DNA of 38,369 nucleotides from Candidatus Woesearchaeota archaeon (GTDB lineage Archaea; Nanobdellota; Nanobdellia; Woesearchaeales; GW2011-AR4). Below the pieces are notes generated by a model, which worked only from the letters and a program-made list of their open reading frames with translations, made no database searches and was not told the DNA's origin. The first letter of the stretch is position 1. Each line of letters opens with the position of its first letter. The stretch spans positions 1 through 38,369 of the forward strand of contig JACPMW010000045.1 of the NCBI GenBank assembly GCA_016185805.1, read 5' to 3'. Below are positions 24,058-31,596 of this stretch, one piece after another. Made by a program: the position numbers and the translations under genes.

Positions 24058-25386
24058 ATGTCAAAAAAGAGCTTGTTGTTTTCATTAGTTTTGATTTCTT
24101 TTATAATTTCTGGCTGCACAGCAAAAGTAGAACAGCAGGAAGCTACCCAAATTCCTGAAATCAAGGAAAGTATAGAACAGGAGCAGAATGATTATGATAC
24201 AGCACAACAATCCGACATTTTGGAAGAAAGAGATATTGAGCATGGAAAGGAATCTTCCCAACAATCTGGCTGGTCAGTCCTGCATACAAAACTAGATGGG
24301 TGTCAAGAAAAAGATGTTGTATTCACAAGCCTTCCCTTGGATATTGAGGATATAACGGCGGTTGAGCCTCAAGGAGAGCTTACAAATTCAGGGCATGTAA
24401 CTCCGGGCGACCATGCTGGATTCCAGTATGATGCAAAAACAAAAATTAACGTTTATGCAATGGCAGACGGGTACATCAAGAGAGTGGAAAGGAACAGGCC
24501 CTTTGGCGAGCTAAAATCAAAGAATTATCATGTATACATAGAATTTTCCTGCTCGATGTTCGCAAGCTATGTGCATGTGACAGAGATTGCGCCTGAAATT
24601 TTGGAAGCATCTCCTGAATTCAAGAGACTGGATTCTCTGGAAGAGGTTCCTGACAATGAGAGAAGCATCTGGCCAAACATACCCATAAAAGCAGGACAAA
24701 TTATTGGAAAGGCAAATGAATGGGGCTTGCTTGGGATGCTGATTGCAGACACCAAAGTCACGCTTCCCGGATTTGCCAATCCTGAAAAATATAAAGGGGA
24801 AGACTGGAAAATGCACGCTGTTCCTCCATTCGATTATTTCACGCCAGAGCTTAAATCGCAGCTTATGGAAAAGAATCCAAGGAAAAAAGAGCCAAAAGGG
24901 GGCAAGATAGATTTTGATGTTCCCGGAAAACTGTCTGGCAATTGGTTCCTGGAAGGCACAGACTATGCGGGTTCAAAGGAAAAAATCCCGATATATTGCG
25001 GAAACCAGTTATGTCCTTACTGGAGCGGGCATCTTGCATTTGTGTATGATTTTGTCGATCCTGACCAAGCCAGAGTTTCATTTGGAGACTATTCCGGATG
25101 GTATCCTCAGGGCCCGTATGGCATGAAAGGAAATGCAGACTTTGCAAAAATTAGTGCAGAAGACGGATTAGTAAATCTTGAGCTGGTGTCAATAGATGAC
25201 ATCGGAAATGAGTGCGGATTTGTAACACAGGGAAAGCCGCTTTGCACAAGGAACAGCAATAATGTTGTTGGCATCATACTTGTCCAGATGCTTGATAACA
25301 ATAAAATAAAAGTTGAGCTGTTTCCAGGCAAGACAGCATCGGAAGTTGCAGGCTTTACAGGCAAAGCAAAAGTTTATGAGAGGTAA
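24058..25386 (+). CDS. Exported lipoprotein with M23-like domain, 442 aa
   Basis: Signal peptide with lipobox ISGC (Cys20), then a Gln/Glu-rich linker (about 24-72). The segment GHVTPGDHAGFQYD...VYAMADGYIKRV...YVHVTEI...IKAGQIIGKA (about 115-225) has the order of an M23/LytM lysostaphin fold. The usual zinc motif HxH is reduced to HVT, so it may be an inactive, binding version. The C-terminal half (about 280-442) has Cys pairs (YCGNQLCP) and a separate beta-rich domain. TTTTATATGCC at about 24028-24038 is the TATA box. It probably acts on the cell surface; substrate unknown. Confidence 0.7.
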   Translation: MSKKSLLFSLVLISFIISGCTAKVEQQEATQIPEIKESIEQEQNDYDTAQQSDILEERDIEHGKESSQQSGWSVLHTKLDGCQEKDVVFTSLPLDIEDITAVEPQGELTNSGHVTPGDHAGFQYDAKTKINVYAMADGYIKRVERNRPFGELKSKNYHVYIEFSCSMFASYVHVTEIAPEILEASPEFKRLDSLEEVPDNERSIWPNIPIKAGQIIGKANEWGLLGMLIADTKVTLPGFANPEKYKGEDWKMHAVPPFDYFTPELKSQLMEKNPRKKEPKGGKIDFDVPGKLSGNWFLEGTDYAGSKEKIPIYCGNQLCPYWSGHLAFVYDFVDPDQARVSFGDYSGWYPQGPYGMKGNADFAKISAEDGLVNLELVSIDDIGNECGFVTQGKPLCTRNSNNVVGIILVQMLDNNKIKVELFPGKTASEVAGFTGKAKVYER

Positions 25387-25433
25387 AATGCCAATAAAAT
25401 TCCTGGATTTTGTTTTATTTTCATAAATTGTCC

Positions 25434-25670
25434 CGTATAACCGCTTTTTTGCGGTTCGCTTCGCTCAGCCTAAGTTTCAGCAAAACTTCGCAAAAAAATA
25501 GTTATATGTTCGTTCGTGCCGCTTCTTCATTATGGTTTTACCTTGCAGGTCGTGGAATAACTTTCGCATAATCTGGAAGATTATACGCAGGTCTTAAACT
25601 AGTGTACGCATAATTCGAGAAAACCCGCCTATTCCTGATAATATTAACCGTAAATCCTTTAGTTGTCGCC
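25434..25670 (-). repeat. Left copy of island-flanking element
   Basis: On the minus strand it reads the same ordered blocks as the copy at 30904-31174: GGCGACAACT, GGATTTA, GGCGGGTTTTC, CTAGTTTAAGA, GTTATTCCAC, TAAAACCATA, GAAGC, GGCACGAAC, then ATATAAC and a long palindrome ending GTTATACG. Spacers differ in sequence and form their own hairpins, for example around GCATAATCT/AGATTATACGC at 25566-25588. Confidence 0.75.
25436..25506. repeat. Imperfect palindrome, attC-like shape (left)
   Basis: The 18-base arms TATAACCGC-TTTTTTGCG and CGCAAAAAA-TAGTTATA (15 of 18 pair) surround a 35-base centre with GTTCGCTTCGCTCAGCC. The outer TATAAC/GTTATA ends recall integron recombination sites, but no integrase is in the window. 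Confidence 0.5.
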
Positions 25671-25710
25671 TTTCTAATGCAGTAAAATAACAGTAAACAT
25701 TTTAAACTAC

Positions 25711-25729
25711 TAAAGACCTCCAGTCTTTA
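25711..25729 (+). promoter_or_regulatory. Hairpin over the DUF262 start codon
   Basis: TAAAGAC and GTCTTTA flank CTCCA, with the last base being the A of the ATG. As DNA it could be an operator, as RNA it could hide the start. Confidence 0.4.
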
Positions 25730-26892
25730 TGGCAAATAATGAGGAAAACTGGGTTATGCCCGAAGAAGACGATGATGGGGGAGAAGATACGCCTTTAGAA
25801 TATAATATAACTTCTTCTCCAAATGATTTTAATACAAAAACTGTATTTGATTTTATGGAAAAGGGGATTGTTAAGATTCCAGGATTTCAAAGAAATTATG
25901 TTTGGGACATAAAAAGAGCTTCTAAGTTAATAGAATCCATAATTATGGGGTTGCCAATTCCTCAGATATTTTTGTATGAAAAAGATAAGAATGACTTTCT
26001 AGTAATAGATGGTCAACAGAGACTTATGACAATCTACTATTTTTTTAAAAAAAGATTCCCTAGGCAAGATAAAAGAATTGAATTGAGAAAAGTCTTTGAT
26101 ACCGAAGGTAAAATTCCAGATAGAATCCTTGAAAGTAACAGTTATTTTACAGATTTTGAGTTAAAGCTGACAGAACCTGTCCCTGAGGTTGATAACAGGC
26201 TAGATGGTTTAAATTATTCAACATTAGAAGATAACGATAGGAATACATTTGACTTAAGAACTATAAGAATTGTGATAATAAAACAAAGTCATCCTCCAGA
26301 TGACCATTCTGCCATGTATGAGATATTTTATAGATTAAACACTGGCGGGATGAACTTAAATCCACAAGAAATAAGGGCTAGTTTATACCATTCAGATTTT
26401 TATGATATGCTTTCTAAATTAAACTTGAATAGTAAATGGAGAAGATTAACAAAACCAGAACCGGATTTGCATATGAAAGATATTGAGATTATAGTTAGGG
26501 GTTTTGGCATGTTAATGGAAAATCAAAATTATAAGCCTTCAATGGTTAAATTTCTTAATACATTTTCCCAAAAAAGTAAAACCTTCACTACACAAAAAAT
26601 AGACTACTTAAAAGAATTATTTGAAGGATTTTTAGATGCCTGTGATAATTTGCCTAACAAAATTTTTTTAACTCAGTCAGGTCAATTTAATGTTTCTATG
26701 TTTGAGGCAGTTTTTGTTGCCGCTACAACTGAACCTTATCAAAATGAGGACACGAATGTTAAAATAATTGATGCTGACAAACTGAATGCGCTAAAGGAAG
26801 ATCAGGAGTTTAGTGATGCAATTCAAAGACAAACTACTAGTAAGAAAAATGTTTTAATAAGAATAAGCAGAGCTCGAGAAATTTTATTGTAA
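25729..26892 (+). CDS. DUF262 (ParB/GmrS-like) protein, 387 aa
   Basis: PGFQRNYVWDIKRASKLIESIIMGLPIPQIFL (51-82) and LVIDGQQRLMTI (91-102) define the DUF262 domain, which has a ParB-like nucleotide-binding fold; the DGQQR motif (94-98) is its active site. In GmrSD-type restriction systems this domain uses NTP to sense or drive cutting of modified DNA. No HNH (DUF1524) domain follows; the C-terminal part is helical. The next gene, 12 bases on, is a HEPN-like protein, a pairing known for the MAE_28990 family. Strongly AT-rich. It is the left-most gene inside the flanking elements. Confidence 0.88.
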   Translation: MANNEENWVMPEEDDDGGEDTPLEYNITSSPNDFNTKTVFDFMEKGIVKIPGFQRNYVWDIKRASKLIESIIMGLPIPQIFLYEKDKNDFLVIDGQQRLMTIYYFFKKRFPRQDKRIELRKVFDTEGKIPDRILESNSYFTDFELKLTEPVPEVDNRLDGLNYSTLEDNDRNTFDLRTIRIVIIKQSHPPDDHSAMYEIFYRLNTGGMNLNPQEIRASLYHSDFYDMLSKLNLNSKWRRLTKPEPDLHMKDIEIIVRGFGMLMENQNYKPSMVKFLNTFSQKSKTFTTQKIDYLKELFEGFLDACDNLPNKIFLTQSGQFNVSMFEAVFVAATTEPYQNEDTNVKIIDADKLNALKEDQEFSDAIQRQTTSKKNVLIRISRAREILL

Positions 26893-26904
26893 TGATTCAT
26901 TTTC

Positions 26905-27423
26905 ATGGTAGAAAACATTATAGATGAATTCTATAAACGGCACTTAGAATTATTAAATTATTTGGAAGAAAATAAAGAGATTTCGCTTAGAAGTGAAGCT
27001 GATGATAATTTTAAAAAAGTTTTAGTCATAGCCATTGCTAGTTTTTTTGAACAGGAAATTATAGACACCCTAAATAGGCTTATAGAAACCAAAATTAATG
27101 ATGGTAGATTAATATTTTTCAGTAAATTTAAAGGCATCAGGCGCCAATATTATACTTATTTTGACTTTGATACCGACAATAATGCCAATCGATTTTTTAA
27201 AATTTTTGGAGATGAATTTAAAAAACAGGCAGAAGAAGATGTAAAATTAAATCAAGATTTGGGGCAAGGAGTTAAGTCTTTCTTGGAGATAGGATTGACA
27301 AGGGACAGGTTAATTCATCAAAATTTTGCTACTTTCTATTTAGAGAAAACTTCAATAGAAATTTATAACTTATATAAATCAGCAATGGTTTTCATAGACT
27401 ACTTAAAAAATAAATTATGTTAA
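26905..27423 (+). CDS. HEPN-like protein (MAE_28990/MAE_18760 type), 172 aa
   Basis: A helical protein with VLVIAIASFFEQEIIDTLNRL (helix 2) and LTRDRLIHQNFATFYLEKT, where R-x4-H is the HEPN active-site pattern. The placement right after a DUF262 gene fits the family often annotated MAE_28990/MAE_18760 HEPN-like nuclease. The likely role is RNA cleavage as effector, with DUF262 as sensor or switch; inferred from the families. It shares the AT-rich composition of its partner, and its end is convergent with the Vsr gene seven bases away. Confidence 0.78.
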   Translation: MVENIIDEFYKRHLELLNYLEENKEISLRSEADDNFKKVLVIAIASFFEQEIIDTLNRLIETKINDGRLIFFSKFKGIRRQYYTYFDFDTDNNANRFFKIFGDEFKKQAEEDVKLNQDLGQGVKSFLEIGLTRDRLIHQNFATFYLEKTSIEIYNLYKSAMVFIDYLKNKLC

Positions 27424-27429
27424 TCATTA

Positions 27430-27831
27430 TTAATTTGATAAATAAAATTTCATTATTTTGTTGATGCATTTTTCTAGATTTTTCTTAATATCGTGCTCCC
27501 AGACTCTGATTACTTTCCATTCCTCTTTTTTCAGCATTCTATTATATTTCTTTGCCCTATCAATATTTTTCTGAATTTTTTCCTGCCAATACTTTCTAGG
27601 CGGCACTTTTCCCAATTTTTTCCAATTGTAACCATGCCAAAAGTCGCCATCAAGGAAAACTGCAATTTTATGTTTTTTGCTACCGAAGTCTGGATTTCCT
27701 AGTATTCCTTTTGGCTGATATCTAAGGTAAGTCCCTTTTAGCCTAGCTTTTAAAAACAGCTCTGGGCTTGTATTATTTGAGCGTATCTTTGACATTACTT
27801 CGCTTCGCTTTTTTTTGGTAAAAACATCCAT
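27430..27831 (-). CDS. vsr: Very short patch repair endonuclease (Vsr), 133 aa
   Basis: TKKKRSEVMSKIRSNNTSPELFLKARL is the family start; GNPDFGSKKHKIAVFLDGDFWHGYNW holds the catalytic Asp and the FWHG motif; VWEHDIKKN ends it. Vsr nicks DNA 5' to T:G mismatches produced when 5-methylcytosine deaminates. A cytosine-5 methyltransferase lies 1 kb away, so it probably protects that system's sites. The usual DGCFWHGH is DGDFWHGY here, so a Cys and a His of the common motif are changed. Confidence 0.92.
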   Translation of the reverse strand: MDVFTKKKRSEVMSKIRSNNTSPELFLKARLKGTYLRYQPKGILGNPDFGSKKHKIAVFLDGDFWHGYNWKKLGKVPPRKYWQEKIQKNIDRAKKYNRMLKKEEWKVIRVWEHDIKKNLEKCINKIMKFYLSN

Positions 27832-27922
27832 AATCCCTATTAGCTGGGATTCCTTTTAAATAATTTACTGGTCATAACTACAATGGAAAATAATATAAGT
27901 AGCAACATGTTACCTATTCATT

Positions 27923-28900
27923 ATGGAAAAGATAAAAAAGAAAATTTCGATTTCAGATATTAGAGAAGGGAATGTAGTGGAGGATATATTTGTTGTTAAA
28001 ATAAAGAAAGATTTCAAGCCTTATAGTAAGGGGTACAGTTTCACTCTAGTTCTTACGGATTCCAGTGGGGGAAGCTTGGACCTTAAGTTTTGGGGAGACT
28101 CAGATGAAAACAAAGTAAAGGCACTTTTTGATTCTATACCTTCAGATTCTGTTTTGAAAGTTTCAGGGAAAGCTAGCTCCTATCAAAGCATAATGCAACT
28201 AGCAATTAACGATTATAATAGTATACAGTTATTAAAGCCAGGGGAGTATGATTCCTCGGATTTTATACCGACAACAAAAAAAGACATAGAGCAAATGTAT
28301 AAGAATCTTATTGAAATTATAAATACTATTTCTGATGAAAAGATAAAAATCCTACTGCTCGAAGTGGTAGAAAAAGATTTCAAAGAGGAAATCAAAATAC
28401 ATCCAGCAGCCATTCAGTACCATCATGGATGGGTTGGAGGATTGCTAGAACATATCTTAGAAGTGATTGAGATATGTGAAACTGCATTTAAGATTAATGG
28501 CTCATTGAATAGGAATCTTTTGATTGCAGGAGCTATACTCCATGACATAGGGAAAATAGAGGAATTGGAGGTTACAACTAGAATAAAGGCAACCAGGAAA
28601 GGTCAATTGATTGGACATTTGACAATGGGGGCTTTTTATGTTAATAAGAAGCTTGAGTCCTCTCAAATTGATGATTTAACCAAAGAAAAATTGATACATC
28701 TTATATTAAGTCATCATGGAAAGTTCGAATACGGGTCACCAAAAGAGCCTATGTTTCCTGAGGCAGCAGTTTTGTACTATGCCGATGAGTTAAGCTCTAA
28801 GCTTGCCGAGTTGCACAAAATTGTAGAAGACAATAAAGATGTTACAGAAGATGATTTTACTTTTGTTAGAAGGAAAGGCAATAATATTTTCCTAAGGTAA
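27923..28900 (+). CDS. OB-fold plus HD-domain phosphohydrolase (YhaM-like), 325 aa
   Basis: The N-terminal half (about 8-105) is an OB-fold nucleic-acid binding domain. The C-terminal HD domain shows HHGWVGGLLEH, the HD pair in AILHDIGKIEEL, LILSHHGKFEYG and YYADELSSK, i.e. all metal ligands. The layout equals YhaM/CBF1, a 3'-5' exoribonuclease that also acts on single-stranded DNA. Inside an R-M island it may act as an effector or repair nuclease; that part is inference. The last nine bases overlap the 3' end of the methyltransferase gene on the other strand. Confidence 0.88.
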   Translation: MEKIKKKISISDIREGNVVEDIFVVKIKKDFKPYSKGYSFTLVLTDSSGGSLDLKFWGDSDENKVKALFDSIPSDSVLKVSGKASSYQSIMQLAINDYNSIQLLKPGEYDSSDFIPTTKKDIEQMYKNLIEIINTISDEKIKILLLEVVEKDFKEEIKIHPAAIQYHHGWVGGLLEHILEVIEICETAFKINGSLNRNLLIAGAILHDIGKIEELEVTTRIKATRKGQLIGHLTMGAFYVNKKLESSQIDDLTKEKLIHLILSHHGKFEYGSPKEPMFPEAAVLYYADELSSKLAELHKIVEDNKDVTEDDFTFVRRKGNNIFLR

Positions 28901-29941
28901 AATAATTTTTTCTTCTTGTATTTTTGCCAAATTTGCCGACCACTCTTTTATCTTGCCTTGTTGTTTTAGCTCCAATAGGTCTTTCATAATTTGCATGGCC
29001 AATGCTTCAGCCAGTTTAACAGGCACGGCATTACCTATCATCTTATACCCATCTGCAACATTACTATAATAAAATACAAAATCGTCTGGAAAGGTTTGTA
29101 TCCTTGCACATTCCCTTACTGAAAGCCTCCTGTAGAGATTTTCTTTGCTCTTTATAAATTCCATCTTATCTTTTTGGACATGCCTCATTTTTGGGGCCTT
29201 TGGATGGCAAGGCGCATGCCTACCGCCTGCCTGAATTGTGAAAGAAGGCTCATCCCAGCCTCTTACCCTATTTCTTGACATATAGATAGTAGAAAATCCG
29301 CCATTCATGTATTCATGGTTGTATATTTCTAATTTTCCATTTGACTTATTTTTCTGGCTCGCGGGAATAGGCTCTGGCAAGTCACCAATTGCATCTTTTA
29401 ACATTGACTTAGCCTCTAAAGGCTTTGGAAATTCAAACTTCTTCCCAAATTTTTCATGGTAGCCTACAACAATAACCCTTTTTCTCTCCTGCGGAACCCC
29501 ATAATCATTCGCATCAAGCAATTTAAAGGAAACATTGTAGCCAATTTGCTTAAAGGCATTAACTATTTTCATAAATTCAGTGTAATGCCTGCTAGACAGT
29601 AGCCCAGCAACATTTTCAGCTAAAAAGAATAGTGGCTTTTTTTCTTTAATTAGCCTAACATAATCATAAAAAACTCTACCTCTAGGGTCATTTATTCCTC
29701 TCATTGCCCCTGCAAGGCTCCAGCTTTGGCAAGGCGGACCTCCAACAAAGCCAACAACATCAGGAACTTCATCAGCTTTTATTTTAGTGATAGATTTTTT
29801 ATTAATAGAAATTTTATGGTTTTTTTCAAATGTTTCCCAGCAGCCTTCCCAATTGTCATTGGCAAATGCTAGCTTAAATCCTGCATTTGTAAACCCTAAA
29901 TCCAATCCACCGGCTCCTGAAAAAAATGATGCTATTTTCAT
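28892..29941 (-). CDS. DNA cytosine-5 methyltransferase, 349 aa
   Basis: All main motifs are present: FFSGAGGLDLGF (I, 6-17), GGPPCQSWS (IV, catalytic Cys71), ENVAGLL (VI), QERKRVIVVG (VIII) and GYKMIGNAVPVKLA (X). The target-recognition region lies at about 185-265. Start overlaps the end of the restriction gene by ATGA, so both are one operon with the endonuclease first. Since the partner is NgoPII-like, GGCC is the probable target. It protects host DNA. Confidence 0.95.
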   Translation of the reverse strand: MKIASFFSGAGGLDLGFTNAGFKLAFANDNWEGCWETFEKNHKISINKKSITKIKADEVPDVVGFVGGPPCQSWSLAGAMRGINDPRGRVFYDYVRLIKEKKPLFFLAENVAGLLSSRHYTEFMKIVNAFKQIGYNVSFKLLDANDYGVPQERKRVIVVGYHEKFGKKFEFPKPLEAKSMLKDAIGDLPEPIPASQKNKSNGKLEIYNHEYMNGGFSTIYMSRNRVRGWDEPSFTIQAGGRHAPCHPKAPKMRHVQKDKMEFIKSKENLYRRLSVRECARIQTFPDDFVFYYSNVADGYKMIGNAVPVKLAEALAMQIMKDLLELKQQGKIKEWSANLAKIQEEKIILP

Positions 29942-30795
29942 TTTTCCTTAAATGATATTAGCTTTGCGTCAATCTGCTTAGCTGGGTTATTTGGGTTTTT
30001 AATTTTTATTTCACTTACTGAAATTTCCTTATTGCTCTCCACTTTTTGCCTATCTTCCTTTGGGAATGAGTCATATTTATCTTTTTTCATGATGGCAAAC
30101 AAGTGAAATTTTCCATCGCTTTCTACTTTGCAATGACTTTCATATACTCTCAAGGGATTCTTAATGTGCCACATACCCCTAATTCTTAATTCAGTGATGC
30201 CCAGTGGGTCTACTTTTCTGACTTTTCCTATTTCAACAGTCTCTCCCTTTTCAAGATTTAGGCTGTCAAGCACCTTGTCAACTTGCTCTTTTATTGGCGA
30301 ATGCACCTTATTATAAACATCATGGTCAGCAGCATAGCAAGTTCCTTGGATAAAGAAGAGGTAATTAACTTTTCCATTCTTTGCGTGTCCTATAACATAG
30401 AATAGCTCTTTTTCTTTCCATCCGGGCTCACAATTTCTGCATGCTTTTGTAATTCTGGCATCTGTTGACAACAGCTTATCTTTCGGAGGTGAGCTATTTA
30501 ACGCAAGCGCAGATTTTGGGCTTTCAATTTTCTTTATTTCAAAAGCATCGCTATTCTTAATAATCATGTCCGGCGGGTTATTTTGGTTGCCCAGGTAAGA
30601 GAATATTTTTGAGTATGTTTCCTCTTTTTTCTCTTGGGGCAGTTTAAATGAGTCTGCTATGGCATCCCTAACGTAATATTCAAGCTGCTCCCCAACCGCA
30701 TTAATCCTTATCAGATACTTAGAAGCATAGCTCTTTAAATCATTATTTCCAAAAGAAACAATGCTTGAAACGGCACTTAATATATTGTTTTGCAT
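29938..30795 (-). CDS. NgoPII-family type II restriction endonuclease, 285 aa
   Basis: NNPPDMIIKNSDAFEIKKIESP (72-93) is a PD-(D/E)xK site with Asp76, Glu86 and Lys88. LALNSSPPKDKLLSTDARITKACRNCEPGW and LFYVIGH are marks of the NgoPII family, which cuts GGCC; the specificity here is inferred. The gene precedes and overlaps the methyltransferase gene. Its TATA box, TTTATAAATC, is near 30830-30840. TTCC/GGAA half sites at 30811-30828 between TATA box and start may be an operator delaying the nuclease; no C protein gene is seen. Confidence 0.9.
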   Translation of the reverse strand: MQNNILSAVSSIVSFGNNDLKSYASKYLIRINAVGEQLEYYVRDAIADSFKLPQEKKEETYSKIFSYLGNQNNPPDMIIKNSDAFEIKKIESPKSALALNSSPPKDKLLSTDARITKACRNCEPGWKEKELFYVIGHAKNGKVNYLFFIQGTCYAADHDVYNKVHSPIKEQVDKVLDSLNLEKGETVEIGKVRKVDPLGITELRIRGMWHIKNPLRVYESHCKVESDGKFHLFAIMKKDKYDSFPKEDRQKVESNKEISVSEIKIKNPNNPAKQIDAKLISFKEK

Positions 30796-30852
30796 ATCAC
30801 ACCCTTTGTTTTCCTATAATATACGGAACTGATTTATAAAGCTTGCCCACAA

Positions 30853-30862
30853 ATGTCCAGTG
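30853..30862 (+). repeat. ATGTCCAGTG motif, copy C
   Basis: The surrounding text CCCACAAATGTCCAGTGGT matches copies A and B in 14-16 of 19 positions. It lies between the restriction gene promoter and the right element. Confidence 0.4.
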
Positions 30863-30903
30863 GTCAAAAATCAATTAAAATACCATAATGAAGAGTAAAT
30901 TAC

Positions 30904-31174
30904 GGCGACAACTGGGATTTATGGCGGGTTTTCAACTAGTTTAAGAAACTTTTTTGCAAAAAGATGTTATTCCACTAAAACCATATGAGAAGCTAAATGC
31001 CGAATTTTCCATCAAAGGAAATTCGGGCGGCACGAACAACTAAATCCTCACGAAATCGGGCATCAAAGCCCTCATTCGTTGCGGCTTAATTCATATAACA
31101 CATTTTAGGCAGTTCGTTCGCTCAGCCATCAAAGGCATCGCTCACTATGTTCGCCTAAAATGTACGTTATACGA
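30904..31174 (+). repeat. Right copy of island-flanking element
   Basis: Blocks in order: GGCGACAACT (30904), GGATTTA (30915), GGCGGGTTTTC (30923), CTAGTTTAAGA (30936), GTTATTCCAC (30966), TAAAACCATA (30976), GAGAAGC (30987), GGCACGAAC (31029), TATAAC (31094) and the palindrome ending GTTATACG. Spacers form hairpins of their own, for example GAATTTTCC/GGAAATTC at about 31011-31024. The left copy at 25434-25670 is inverted. Confidence 0.75.
31094..31171. repeat. Imperfect palindrome, attC-like shape (right)
   Basis: TATAACACATTTTAGGC (31094-31110) pairs with GCCTAAAATGTACGTTATA (31153-31171), leaving two unpaired bases on one arm. The centre again holds TTCGTTCGCTCAGCC. The 3' edge GTTATAC equals the core of Vibrio-type attC sites. 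Confidence 0.5.
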
Positions 31175-31228
31175 ACAATTTAAACCCAAAACCTTTCCAG
31201 CCAAGATGCTGTCTAATCTGCTGGACTT

Positions 31229-31582
31229 TTAGGTTTTTTTCTCAAAAGCAAGAACCTGCTCAAGCATACCCAGTTCAGATAGTCTAGCGTTTACTGCTTC
31301 CTCTGAATGCTTTAGTTTTCTTGCTGCGGCTTTTAATGAGCCATACATTTTTATTCTGTCTATGATTGAATCTAATTCACCAAGGGTTATTGGTCTTCTT
31401 CCTGCCTTTTTTATTACCCGGTTATTAAGAAGCCCTTCATTTTCCCATATTTGCCTAAGATTAGGCATTGAAGGAAGTGGAGCTACACGGCCTCTCAATT
31501 GTTCTCTTGCTATTGAAGCCAAGCCTTTGCTAGAGTTATAAGCTTCCCTAATGTAGCCAATTTGCTCATTGGTGTAACCCAT
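31229..31582 (-). CDS. Helix-turn-helix protein, 117 aa
   Basis: A short helical protein with a likely helix-turn-helix near the C-terminus (GSLKAAARKLKHSEEAVNARLSELG, about 81-105) and a second possible one at the N-terminus (TNEQIGYIREAYNSSKGLASIAREQL). It should bind DNA. It starts 14 bases after the Mre11 stop, so it is co-transcribed with the repair nuclease. Rad50 would be the usual partner in this place and is not seen in the window. The right island element begins just beyond its 3' end. Confidence 0.65.
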   Translation of the reverse strand: MGYTNEQIGYIREAYNSSKGLASIAREQLRGRVAPLPSMPNLRQIWENEGLLNNRVIKKAGRRPITLGELDSIIDRIKMYGSLKAAARKLKHSEEAVNARLSELGMLEQVLAFEKKT

Positions 31583-31596
31583 TTGAAACTCCGAAA

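Larger units (their letters stand above)
25387..25728. other. Intergenic region holding the left island element
   Basis: Almost all of it is made of the palindrome at 25436-25506 and the block element at 25512-25670. The DUF262 promoter (TTTTAAACTA, about 25700-25710) and a hairpin over the start codon (25711-25729) complete it. Confidence 0.6.
30796..31228. other. Intergenic region holding the right island element
   Basis: From left to right: promoter of the restriction gene, ATGTCCAGTG copy C (30853-30862), a 13-base stretch ACCATAATGAAGA (30882-30894) also found inverted in the left element, the right block element and palindrome (30904-31174). No gene is seen. Confidence 0.6.

Noticed and set aside
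25436-31171. Calling the island an integron cassette array
   Set aside because: No integrase gene is present, the two sites are mirrored, and several genes share the interval; only an attC-like shape is supported.
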